8,999 bases of DNA from an uncultured bacterium. GTDB taxonomy: Bacteria > Desulfobacterota > Desulfovibrionia > Desulfovibrionales > Desulfovibrionaceae. The position numbers and the translations under genes were made by a program. Location of the stretch: NCBI GenBank assembly GCA_905215675.1, contig CAJMRA010000075.1, positions 1-8,999 of the forward strand, written 5' to 3'. The notes beneath the pieces were generated by a model. The model did no database searches and had not been told where the DNA came from. It saw nothing but the letters and a program-made list of their open reading frames with translations. This document shows positions 1-6,705 of the stretch, one piece after another (position 1 is the first letter of the stretch; each line of letters starts with the position of its first letter).

Positions 1-20
1 TTGCCTTTGAAAAAGACTGA
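1..20 (+). CDS. 3' end of an upstream gene (partial)
   Basis: The third reading frame reads Ala-Phe-Glu-Lys-Asp and then stops at TGA (18-20), leaving a 20-base gap with a ribosome binding site before the next ATG. That spacing suits this operon. The other two frames either stop at 8-10 or run on to 144 inside the next gene, so which frame is the real one is not certain. By gene order in Mu-like phages the upstream gene would be a head-tail connector or morphogenesis protein. Five residues cannot show that. Confidence 0.3.
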
Positions 21-40
21 AACTGCTCCAGGGGGCGCTC

Positions 41-562
41 ATGCAGGCTTTCGCAAGAGAAGTCGTCACGCGGGCGGCGCTGGCCGCCGGGCTGCCGGAT
101 GGCCGCGTCATCGACCTGGTAAGAAAAGACAATCTGACCATTGAGCGCCCGCGCCTGGAAGTGCAGTTCCTGCCGGAAAAGTTCACGCGCACGGGCCGGA
201 AACTGGCCGCATATCGCACGGAAAAAACGCATATCCGCAAGCGCGAGCTGTACGAGGTGGAATTGACGGTCAACGCCAATGTACTGGCCGATGACCGGGA
301 CTGGCTGGAAGCATTCTGCACGGCCTTTGCGGCTGCGCTGCCGCGCGGCGGCAACGACAGCCGGGGCAACTGGATACGGGTACGGGCGCAGCAGGCGACA
401 TTTTCCCGTCCGCCGGACAGACGCGTCGGCAACGAGGTCATCGAGATATTTACAAAAGAGAACCGGCTGTTTGTGCTGACGTTTACCGGGCGCGTTACCG
501 CCGAGGAAAGGGAGGCTTTGATTCCTTCCTGGACCATCAACCCCAACATCAAGAAAGTATAA
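41..562 (+). CDS. Putative tail terminator / tail completion protein (Mu gp37 position)
   Basis: A 173-residue soluble protein with no signal peptide or membrane segment. It mixes charged helices (N-terminal part and roughly residues 85-100) with beta-rich stretches, such as the YEVELTVNANV segment and the RLFVLTFTGRV segment near the C terminus. The size and alternating pattern suit tail terminator proteins of contractile phages, which form a ring that stops tube growth and joins tail to head. The main support is position: it lies two genes before the sheath, as Mu gp37 does. I do not recognise a diagnostic motif, so function is inferred. The start at 41 is chosen because a stop (8-10) lies just upstream in frame and AGGGGG (30-35) sits 5 bases before the ATG. 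Its stop codon overlaps the ribosome binding site of the next gene, so the two are probably translated together. Confidence 0.5.
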   Translation: MQAFAREVVTRAALAAGLPDGRVIDLVRKDNLTIERPRLEVQFLPEKFTRTGRKLAAYRTEKTHIRKRELYEVELTVNANVLADDRDWLEAFCTAFAAALPRGGNDSRGNWIRVRAQQATFSRPPDRRVGNEVIEIFTKENRLFVLTFTGRVTAEEREALIPSWTINPNIKKV

Positions 563-572
563 GGAGGCCGGT

Positions 573-944
573 ATGGCTACGAAAACGAAAACCGCCGGAG
601 AAGCGCAGACTCCCGAAACCGGGATCGTCACGGCGGGAGCGGAACAGGCGGCGGAACAGACCGCGTCGGGGCGTGAGACGGACCAGTCCGAAGAGGATCG
701 GGAACAGACCTCCTCGGCAACGGTGGAAACGCCGGAAACGTCCGCGGATCGGGAAAAGGATGCGGAGACTCCGGCGCTGGAACAGCTTTCCGTACTGGCG
801 GACAGGCACCGCGTGCCTTCGTGGCAGCAGGCGGCGCTGCTGCGCTTCATGGACTGGACGGACGACAGGCTGGTGAGCGACGCCGACTACCGCGCGGCGC
901 TGGAAAGCCTGCAACACCGCCGTATGGGCGGCGGGCGGAGGTAA
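573..944 (+). CDS. Small acidic phage protein of unknown function between terminator and sheath genes
   Basis: A 123-residue protein in two parts. Residues 1 to about 65 are low-complexity and rich in Glu, Thr, Ala and Ser, and probably disordered. Residues about 67-123 look helical, with a VPSWQQAALLRFMDWTDD segment, then a SDADYRAALESL helix and a basic Arg/Gly tail. I do not recognise the family by name. In Mu the same slot (between gp37 and sheath gpL) holds gp38, a small protein of unclear role, but I see no evidence of homology. The start is firm: a perfect AAGGAGG (561-567) overlaps the previous stop and sits 5 bases from the ATG. The GGAGG that serves the sheath gene lies within its last codons and stop (937-941), so expression is probably coupled to the sheath. 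A real gene is likely; a function cannot be given. Confidence 0.7.
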   Translation: MATKTKTAGEAQTPETGIVTAGAEQAAEQTASGRETDQSEEDREQTSSATVETPETSADREKDAETPALEQLSVLADRHRVPSWQQAALLRFMDWTDDRLVSDADYRAALESLQHRRMGGGRR

Positions 945-947
945 CGC

Positions 948-2654
948 ATGGGCGACGTACTGACCTATCTTATAGACGGAACGTCCGGTCTTGCGCCGGG
1001 AGGCGTGGACGGCAAGGCCATTGTGGCGGGCGTGTGTTCCAGGGGGACGGTCGGCAAGGCATACCTTGTAGGCACGCGCACGAATCTGGACGCCATGCTG
1101 GGCACGGGGCCGTTGACGGATCATGTGCGGGACATGCTTGTCACCGGGGGGCAGGAGCCGGTCATCGTGGCTGTCCCCGTCCGGGGACAGCAGAGCGGCT
1201 ACATTACCAATCCCGTGGTTACGGGCAGCAAGGTCATGCCGTCCGTTTCGGGCGTGGCGGCAAAAAATGCGGATATTATCGTGCGTGTGGCCGCTCCCGG
1301 CCCCATCGGCACGTCCACGCTGGAAATCAGCACGGACGGCGGGGGAACCTTCGGGGAAGCAAGTCCCTCTTCCGAACAGGTGGTCATCGGCGCCAGTGCA
1401 GACGCGACCGGGGCCACGCTGGTGTTCCCGGAGGACGCGGAGCTGGAAGCCGGTGCGGAATATGCCGTGACGGTACGCTGCGCCGTGGGGCCGGTCAGCC
1501 GTGTGGGCGATGCGGAAAGCCCGCTTGTGACGGTTGCGGCGGAGGAAGCCGGGGTACTCGCCGGAGCGGAGCTGGTGATTCAGATCGTCAAGGGCGGCGG
1601 CCTGAACACGGGCACTTATCAGCTTTCCACGGACGGCGGCGACAACTTCGAGCGGGTGCGCGCCATCCCTGCGGACGGCAAGCTGACGCTTTCGGCTCTC
1701 GGTGTGAACGTGACCTTCCCGGAAGGAACGTATACGGCGGGCACGAGCTATGATTGCCGTCTGCTGGCACCCACGCCGTCCATCATGGATGTGATGGAAG
1801 CTCTGGAAAGCCCTCTTGCCCTGTACGACGTGGAATTTATTCACATAGCCGGAGAAACGGATTCCGTGGACTGGACGGCGGCGCAGACCAGGGCGGAGGA
1901 GCTGTGGAACCTGCAGCGGCCCACCTATTTCAAGATGGAAACCCGCCTGCCGCGCGACGGGGAGGACCTGAACGATTTCGCGGCGTACCTGCTGGCGGAA
2001 AAGCAGGGCTTTGCCGGGCGCTTCGTCACCGTCTGCTGCCAGTACGGAGAAATTACGGACAGCACGGGCGCGCGCCGTCTGCGCAACGCGGGCGGCCTGC
2101 AGGCCGGGCGCGTGATGTCCATCCCGGTGCAACGGGCCGCGGGCCGCGTGAAGGACGGGCCGGTTTCGCAGCTTGTCCTGCCCGAAGGCTGGGAGGCCGT
2201 GCAGGCCACGCTGGAAGATGCCGGATACCTGACGGCCAAAAAATACGCCGGGCTGGACGGAGTCTACTGGGGCGATTCCCGCACAACGGCCGACGCTACC
2301 AGCGACTACCGTTACGAGGAAGTGCTGCGCACGGTGTTCAAGGCCGTGCGCCTTATGCGCGTTGCCGCTCTCAAAAGCCTGTATGATGAAGCCGGGGACC
2401 CGCTGCGGCCGGATTCCGCCACGGGGCTGGCCTATCTGCGGGCCAGTCTGGAAAATGCCCTGGACACAATGGTCAAGGCCAATCCCAGGGAGCTGGCCGC
2501 GTATGAGGTGGACATCGCATCGGGGCAGGACATAGCCAACAACGGCGTGGCCGTGGACATTACCCTGATAGGTATCGGCATCATCCGCCAGATAAAGCTC
2601 TACCCGCGCTATGTGTACGCGGGCTCCACCTTTGATCCGCGCATGGTCGCATAA
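948..2654 (+). CDS. Contractile tail sheath protein (DUF2586-like, Mu gpL role)
   Basis: A 568-residue protein that fits the tail sheath, the outer contractile cylinder that shortens to push the tube through the host envelope. The N-terminal part (about 1-105) has alternating beta-helix segments such as GKAIVAGVCSRG and PVIVAVPV. The C-terminal part holds the conserved-looking stretch at 433-463, with Tyr-Ala-Gly-Leu-Asp-Gly-Val-Tyr-Trp followed by SDYRYEEVLRTV, then the helix and beta-strand end expected of the sheath core (GIGIIRQIKLYPRYVYAGSTF). I associate this pattern with DUF2586 sheath-like proteins; that is recall, not a search. Residues 108-184 and 206-278 are two copies of one beta domain, each with a STDGG turn, 99 residues apart. 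They interrupt the sheath core, probably as a surface-exposed insertion. GGAGG (937-941) precedes the ATG by 6 bases, and the tube gene follows after 9 bases. Confidence 0.88.
   Translation: MGDVLTYLIDGTSGLAPGGVDGKAIVAGVCSRGTVGKAYLVGTRTNLDAMLGTGPLTDHVRDMLVTGGQEPVIVAVPVRGQQSGYITNPVVTGSKVMPSVSGVAAKNADIIVRVAAPGPIGTSTLEISTDGGGTFGEASPSSEQVVIGASADATGATLVFPEDAELEAGAEYAVTVRCAVGPVSRVGDAESPLVTVAAEEAGVLAGAELVIQIVKGGGLNTGTYQLSTDGGDNFERVRAIPADGKLTLSALGVNVTFPEGTYTAGTSYDCRLLAPTPSIMDVMEALESPLALYDVEFIHIAGETDSVDWTAAQTRAEELWNLQRPTYFKMETRLPRDGEDLNDFAAYLLAEKQGFAGRFVTVCCQYGEITDSTGARRLRNAGGLQAGRVMSIPVQRAAGRVKDGPVSQLVLPEGWEAVQATLEDAGYLTAKKYAGLDGVYWGDSRTTADATSDYRYEEVLRTVFKAVRLMRVAALKSLYDEAGDPLRPDSATGLAYLRASLENALDTMVKANPRELAAYEVDIASGQDIANNGVAVDITLIGIGIIRQIKLYPRYVYAGSTFDPRMVA
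1269..1781 (+). repeat. Tandem duplicated beta domain encoded inside the sheath gene
   Basis: Residues 108-184 (bases 1269-1499) and 206-278 (1566-1781) of the sheath align without a gap from the first strand to the STDGG turn, with a period of exactly 99 residues. Matching landmarks are ADIIVRV with AELVIQI, TLEISTDGG with TYQLSTDGG, LVFPEDAELEAGAEY with VTFPEGTYTAGTSY, and the Cys-containing end of each copy. The DNA copies have diverged much more than the protein pattern, which points to an old duplication. Confidence 0.75.
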
Positions 2655-2663
2655 GGGGGCATC

Positions 2664-3125
2664 ATGGCAATCAACGGACGCAACTACGACTGGGAAGACA
2701 TGCACGTTGTGCTGCCCGGCGGCGAGGCCGTGGGCATCACGGAAATCAAGTATTCCGACAGCCAGAGCATCGAGGCCCGTTACGGACGCGGGGCCGTGCC
2801 GCGCGGCTGGGGCCGGGGCAACTACGAGGCAAGCGGGAGCATGGTGCTTGACCGTGACGAATGGGAGACGTTCAAGCGCTCCCTGCTTGGCAGCGGCGGT
2901 CTGTACGATCACGCGCCGTTCACCATCATCGTCGCCTATGCCAACAACGACATGGGCACGGTGATAGACACGCTGAAAAGCTGCAAGATTACAAAGTTCG
3001 ACGGGGGCGGCGCATCGCAGGGGGACGACAACGCCAGCCCCATTTCCTGCGAGTTCACCATTCTGGAACCCATCCTGTGGAATGGCGATGCGGCAAAGAA
3101 GGAAACCTTCTCGCTTGAATCCTGA
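2664..3125 (+). CDS. Tail tube protein (Mu gpM role)
   Basis: A 153-residue soluble protein placed directly after the sheath, where contractile phages and PBSX-type elements encode the inner tube. It starts with a short beta hairpin (AINGRNYDWEDMHVVLPGG). Beta segments then alternate with one helix (DRDEWETFKRSLLGSG), a strand-rich stretch (HAPFTIIVAYAN), and a C-terminal strand ending ISCEFTILEPILWNG. This matches the two-sheet tube fold shared by tube proteins, although I see no signature that proves the family. Tube subunits stack as hexamers inside the sheath and form the DNA channel. AAGGGGG (2653-2659) precedes the ATG and overlaps the sheath stop. A rho-independent terminator follows 25 bases after the stop, so sheath and tube transcripts probably outnumber the distal ones. 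Confidence 0.8.
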   Translation: MAINGRNYDWEDMHVVLPGGEAVGITEIKYSDSQSIEARYGRGAVPRGWGRGNYEASGSMVLDRDEWETFKRSLLGSGGLYDHAPFTIIVAYANNDMGTVIDTLKSCKITKFDGGGASQGDDNASPISCEFTILEPILWNGDAAKKETFSLES

Positions 3126-3150
3126 TTTTCGACGTAAAAAATCCGCATGG

Positions 3151-3178
3151 AACGCGCTCCTTCCGGGCGCGTTTTTTT
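3151..3178 (+). terminator. Rho-independent terminator after the tube gene
   Basis: AACGCGC (3151-3157) pairs perfectly with GCGCGTT (3167-3173). Two further pairs (U-G, C-G) leave a five-base loop, and seven T residues (3172-3178) follow at once. It lies between two tail genes that are expected to share a transcript, so it is more likely a partial terminator than the end of the operon. No convincing promoter is visible in the 60 bases downstream. Confidence 0.85.
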
Positions 3179-3202
3179 GTTTCATGCCATGCTGCAACAA
3201 AA

Positions 3203-3219
3203 GCGGGCATGCCGCCCGC
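3203..3219 (+). promoter_or_regulatory. Hairpin in the leader of the chaperone gene
   Basis: GCGGGC (3203-3208) pairs with GCCCGC (3214-3219) around a five-base loop, ending 8 bases before the AGGAGG of the chaperone gene. It could set translation efficiency or protect the 5' end of RNA reaching this gene. It encloses the ATG at 3209, which makes that ATG an unlikely start. Confidence 0.4.
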
Positions 3220-3238
3220 GCCAAACCAGGAGGTTTTC

Positions 3239-3559
3239 ATGTCTCAGGCTGAAGAACGCAAATACGTTGCCTTTACGCACTCCTTTGCCGATCCGTGGTC
3301 CGGGGACAGCGCGGAGGACGCGCAGGACGTGACCCTGACCTTCCATTTTGCCAAGCCGACAAAGCTGCAGATTCAGCGATTGCAGGACAAGGCGGCCAAA
3401 AATGCGGGGCAGGCGTCCCGCAATCTGGTGCTGGATTGCGTCCATCCTGACGAAAAACAGGCGCTCACGGACGCGATGGAGGAATATCCCGGCATTGCCA
3501 CCAGCTTTGCCACGGCCATCATCAAGGGCGTGGGCATCTCGGCGGAACTGGGAAACTAG
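3239..3559 (+). CDS. Tail assembly chaperone, zero-frame product (lambda gpG / Mu gp41 role)
   Basis: A 106-residue protein with a beta-rich N-terminal half (KYVAFTHSFADP, DVTLTFHFAKP) and a helical C-terminal half. Its position between tube and tape measure genes is that of the tail assembly chaperone, which binds the hydrophobic tape measure and recruits tube subunits. The protein pattern alone would not name it; the frameshift signal at its end does. The start at 3239 follows a perfect AGGAGG (3228-3233) with 5 bases between. An in-frame ATG 10 codons upstream (3209) has no ribosome binding site and sits in a hairpin. The stop TAG (3557-3559) directly follows the slippery heptamer. The upstream terminator suggests lower transcription than sheath and tube, as suits a non-structural factor. 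Confidence 0.83.
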   Translation: MSQAEERKYVAFTHSFADPWSGDSAEDAQDVTLTFHFAKPTKLQIQRLQDKAAKNAGQASRNLVLDCVHPDEKQALTDAMEEYPGIATSFATAIIKGVGISAELGN

Positions 3560-3750
3560 CGCCGCCCCCGGATGCCTTCGGGCAGGGGGACGCCCTCATT
3601 CTGCACTGGCTGCACTGCGAACCGTCGGAGGACTTTGACGCGTGGCGGGCGCAGGTGGGACAGGCCGCGTGGATTGAAGAACGCTACTTCGCCACGCTGG
3701 CCCGCATGATTCACGGAGACAAGAGACGGGGAAGCCCCGCACGGAAGTAG
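3239..3750 (+). CDS. Tail assembly chaperone, -1 frameshift fusion (lambda gpG-T type)
   Basis: A -1 slip at 3550-3556 avoids the TAG at 3557 and continues with CTA (3556-3558) for 64 codons to the TAG at 3748-3750, giving a fusion of about 170 residues. The added part begins Leu-Ala-Pro-Pro-Pro-Asp, a proline linker. It continues as a helical domain with WLHCEPSEDFDAW, AAWIEERYFATLARMI and a basic end (KRRGSPARK). Nothing in this frame offers an ATG near its beginning; the only ATG (3706) would give 14 residues. Frameshifting is therefore the evident way to make it. In lambda the shifted domain contacts the tape measure protein, and a low ratio of long to short form is needed for tail assembly. 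The same role is inferred here. The stop lies 3 bases before the tape measure ATG, so translation of the two may be coupled. Confidence 0.85.
3550..3589 (+). promoter_or_regulatory. Programmed -1 ribosomal frameshift signal
   Basis: The heptamer G_GGA_AAC (3550-3556) fits the X_XXY_YYZ slippery pattern in the zero frame and is followed at once by TAG. After an 8-base spacer, CCCCC (3565-3569) pairs with GGGGG (3585-3589). A GGA bulge (3570-3572) leads to a second stem, TGCC (3573-3576) with GGCA (3581-3584), closed by a C(UUCG)G tetraloop. A slippery site, a spacer in the usual range and a very stable stem are the known parts of stimulated -1 frameshifting. Confidence 0.88.
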
Positions 3751-3753
3751 CTC

Positions 3754-6705
3754 ATGGAAGTTTTCAGCGTTTTTGCCACCCTTTCCCTGGTGGACATGCT
3801 CTCCGGTCCTCTGGATCGGGCAAGGAATGCCGTGCGGGGCATGGAAAGCGGCGTGGCATCGCTGGGGCAGCGCATGGGCAGTCTTGCCCTGAGCATGGCT
3901 CCGGTGGCTCTGGCCGCCGGGGCCATGCTGGGGGCGTTCGGCATGGCCGCGCGCAAGGCCATGACCTTTGAGTCGGCAATGGCCGACGTGGCGAAGGTGG
4001 TCAACTTCGAGTCTCAGGCCGAATTTCAGGCCATGAACAAGACGGTTATGGACATGGCCGGGCGCATTCCGATGGCTGCGGACGGCATAGCGGCCATCAT
4101 TGCCGCCGCCGGGCAATCCGGGGTGGCCAGGCAGGATTTGGCGGAATTTGCGGAACAGGCCGCCAAGATGGGCGTGGCGTTCGATCTTACGGGCGATCAG
4201 GCGGGCAAGATGATGGCCGACTGGCGCGCGGGCATGAACCTGACGCTGCCGCAGACCTACGCCCTGGCCGACGCGGTGAACCACCTTTCCAACAACATGA
4301 ACGCCACGGCTCCGGCCCTGGGCGAGGTCATCCAGCGCGTGGGCGCGGTGGCTATGGTCTGCGGTCTGTCGGAAACGAAGGTGGCGGCGCTCGGCGCGGC
4401 CTTTTTGTCCGCCGGGGCCGCTCCGGAAGTGGCGGCAACGGCGCTCAAGAGCTTCACCACCACGCTGGTCAAGGGCACGGCCATGAGCAAGAGCCAGGCC
4501 AAAGCCTTTGCGTCCGTCGGCCTGTCCGCCACGCAGCTGGCAAAGGACATGCAGACCGATGCGCAGGGAACCATTTTCAAGGTTCTTGAGGCCATAGCGA
4601 ACAAGCCGAAAGAATTGCAAATGTCCCTGCTCACGGAGATGTTCGGGCAGGAGTCCCTGGGAGCCATTGCGCCGCTGCTCAAGAATATGGGTAATCTCTC
4701 GCAGGCGTTCGAGCTGGTGTCGGACAAGGCCAATTACGCCGGTTCCATGCAAAAGGAGTTTGATACCCGCAGCAAAACCACGGCCAATGCGCTGCAACTT
4801 TTATCCAACAAGCTGACGAATCTTGCCATTGCCGTGGGCAACGCCTTTCTGCCGTCCATCGGCTGGGCGGCGGAAAAGCTGGGCGCGTTCGCGGACATGC
4901 TGCGGACCGCCGCCGAAACCAAAGCCGGGCAATGGCTACTCCAGCTGGCCGGGGCTATGGGAACGGCGCTGCTGGCGCTGACGGCGCTTTCCGCGTCCAT
5001 GTGGTTCTTTTCGGCGCTGCCCGCCATGCTGGGCAAGGCGCTGCTCCCGCTGAAAACGGCGCTGCTGGGGCTTGGCGCGCCGGTCTATGCCGCCATTGCC
5101 GTGCTGGGGCTGCTTTATGCCGCATACCGGACAAATTTCGGCGGCATGGCGGATTATCTGCATGAATGCTGGAACAGGATCACGCTGACGGTCAGGGGCG
5201 TGCTGGCTGTGTTTCAGACGCTCAAGGACGGCAGCGGGGAAATCCGGGGCGAGCTGGCCACGCAGATCAAGGCTGCCGGGCTGGCGGGCCTTGTGACCAC
5301 GGTTTCCCGCATCGTGTACCGCATTCAGGCGGTGTTTCGCGGCTTCAGGACAGCGGTTTCCGCCGCCTTCACGCGCATGGACTCGGCCTTCGTTCCCGTG
5401 CGGCTGGCCGTGGCGGAACTCATGCAAAGCCTGCGCGGGCTGTTCGGCGCGTTTTCCGGCAACGAAGTGACCAGCGCGGCTTCGGCGTGGGAAGCCTTCG
5501 GCGCGGCCCTGGGAGAACTGGCGGGCGGCGTGCTGGAAGGGCTGACCACGGCCCTTGTCTGGCTGGTGGACGGGCTGCGCCTGTTCGCTTCCGTCATCGG
5601 CTACGCCCTGAACTGGATTTCGGCTCTGTGCAGCGGTCTGTTTACGCTGACCGGCGCAACGGCGGCAGCCGGCGACAGCGCCGATCCCGCCTCCTGGGCG
5701 GCGCTGGGAAAGATGCTCGGCGTGGTTCTCGCCTCCGTCGTTGCCGCCAGGGCCGCCCTGCTGCTCTGGCGCGGCGCTGTGCTGGCCGTGAGCGTGGTCA
5801 CAAAAGCCTGGACGGCGGCGCAGTGGCTGCTCAATGCGGCCATGCGCGCCAATCCCATAGGGCTGGTCATTGCCGCCGTCGTGGCTCTGGCAGCGGCGGC
5901 GGGCTGGGTCATTGCGAACTGGGAGGAGATCGCCTCCTGGTGGAATGCTCTCTGGAGCGGCATGGCGGCCTGGACAGATGAAAAGTGGAATGCCGTCATC
6001 AGCGTCGTCAACGGGGCCTGCGCAAACGTCCAGGCTCTGGTCTCCGGGCTATGGACCGACATTATCGGCGGGCTGACGACCTTCGGAGCCTCTCTGCTGG
6101 CCGGTATAACGACGGCATGGGCCGCCGTACTGGAATTTTTCGGCGGTCTGAGTCTTTTTGAAAGCGGCGCGCGGCTGCTCTCCACCTTCATTGACGGCAT
6201 AAAAAGCATGGCCTCGTCCGTGGTGGATTCCGTGGCGGGAGTGCTGGCCTCCGTGCGGGAATATCTGCCGTTCTCGGACGCGCACGTCGGCCCGCTGTCG
6301 CAGTTGACGCTCTCCGGAGCGCGCATGATGACCACGCTGGCCGAGGGCGTGGCCAGCGCCCAGGGCGGGCTTGTGTCCCGCGTCTCCGGCGCGCTGGCCG
6401 GGGTGGGCGGAGCCATCCGCGACTGGTGGAACGGCGCGCTTTCCGGGGGTGGCACGCCGACCGTGGCGGCTCCGGAGCTTCCGCAACCGGCGACACCGGA
6501 AATCGCGATTCCGCAGGCTCCGTCCTTCGGCGCTCCGGACGAGGGGCGCGCGGAGAGCTGGCGACGCGGCGACGGCCAGGGCGGCCAGAACATCAGCATT
6601 TACGGAAATATCGTCCTTCCGGAGGTTCAGAAGGCCGAGGACTTCGGGGAAGCCATGCGCAGCTATCTGCAAGGGGAACTTTCCATGATGGAGGGGATGG
6701 CATGA
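3754..6705 (+). CDS. Phage tail tape measure protein (TP901-type)
   Basis: A 983-residue protein, the longest here. It sets tail length, fills the tube lumen before DNA passage and often helps DNA cross the inner membrane. Residues about 72-330 match the TP901-type tape measure core (FESAMADVAKVVNF, then Ala/Gly-rich helices and AGSMQKEFDTRSKT). Hydrophobic segments lie at about 44-68, 394-457 (two or three spans), 655-683 and 701-723, as usual for the family. A Trp-rich coil follows. The motif near 838-867 (LPFSDAHVGPLSQL, then SGARMMTTLAEGV) is typical of the tape measure C-terminal region. The last 90 residues have a proline-rich linker and a beta-then-helix end. At about 0.15 nm per residue the tail would be near 147 nm, an estimate only. 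The ATG follows the frameshift frame's stop by 3 bases, with a weak GGAAG (3743-3747). Its TGA overlaps the next ATG. Confidence 0.93.
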   Translation: MEVFSVFATLSLVDMLSGPLDRARNAVRGMESGVASLGQRMGSLALSMAPVALAAGAMLGAFGMAARKAMTFESAMADVAKVVNFESQAEFQAMNKTVMDMAGRIPMAADGIAAIIAAAGQSGVARQDLAEFAEQAAKMGVAFDLTGDQAGKMMADWRAGMNLTLPQTYALADAVNHLSNNMNATAPALGEVIQRVGAVAMVCGLSETKVAALGAAFLSAGAAPEVAATALKSFTTTLVKGTAMSKSQAKAFASVGLSATQLAKDMQTDAQGTIFKVLEAIANKPKELQMSLLTEMFGQESLGAIAPLLKNMGNLSQAFELVSDKANYAGSMQKEFDTRSKTTANALQLLSNKLTNLAIAVGNAFLPSIGWAAEKLGAFADMLRTAAETKAGQWLLQLAGAMGTALLALTALSASMWFFSALPAMLGKALLPLKTALLGLGAPVYAAIAVLGLLYAAYRTNFGGMADYLHECWNRITLTVRGVLAVFQTLKDGSGEIRGELATQIKAAGLAGLVTTVSRIVYRIQAVFRGFRTAVSAAFTRMDSAFVPVRLAVAELMQSLRGLFGAFSGNEVTSAASAWEAFGAALGELAGGVLEGLTTALVWLVDGLRLFASVIGYALNWISALCSGLFTLTGATAAAGDSADPASWAALGKMLGVVLASVVAARAALLLWRGAVLAVSVVTKAWTAAQWLLNAAMRANPIGLVIAAVVALAAAAGWVIANWEEIASWWNALWSGMAAWTDEKWNAVISVVNGACANVQALVSGLWTDIIGGLTTFGASLLAGITTAWAAVLEFFGGLSLFESGARLLSTFIDGIKSMASSVVDSVAGVLASVREYLPFSDAHVGPLSQLTLSGARMMTTLAEGVASAQGGLVSRVSGALAGVGGAIRDWWNGALSGGGTPTVAAPELPQPATPEIAIPQAPSFGAPDEGRAESWRRGDGQGGQNISIYGNIVLPEVQKAEDFGEAMRSYLQGELSMMEGMA

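Noticed and set aside
4..15. Twelve-base match (CCTTTGAAAAAG) between window start and the final hairpin (8963-8974)
   Set aside because: A 12-base match within 9 kb is expected by chance about once or more, and the start copy lacks the rest of the palindrome.
821..1753. Plus-strand frame of 310 codons overlapping the sheath
   Set aside because: It is Gly/Arg/Cys/His-rich without domain pattern and runs out of frame through the end of the small gene and the start of the sheath.
549..3224. Very long open frame on the minus strand (891 codons)
   Set aside because: It lies opposite the small gene, the sheath and the tube gene. Its composition (rich in Arg, His, Ala, Pro) is that of an antisense shadow in GC-rich DNA, and the plus-strand genes have strong binding sites and recognisable products.
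3179..3227. Possible promoter between the terminator and the chaperone gene
   Set aside because: No paired -35 and -10 boxes with suitable spacing could be found by eye. A phage-specific promoter cannot be ruled out.
3209..3238. Earlier start for the chaperone gene
   Set aside because: It sits in a hairpin without a binding site, while ATG 3239 follows a perfect AGGAGG.
3556..4797. Minus-strand open frame of 413 codons
   Set aside because: It is antisense to the tape measure gene and the frameshift region, with the same His/Arg-rich shadow composition.
6426..6701. Upstream in-frame start for the 194-residue baseplate protein
   Set aside because: It would overlap the tape measure gene by 280 bases. 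The ATG at 6702 has GAGGGG before it and the ATGA overlap typical of coupled genes.
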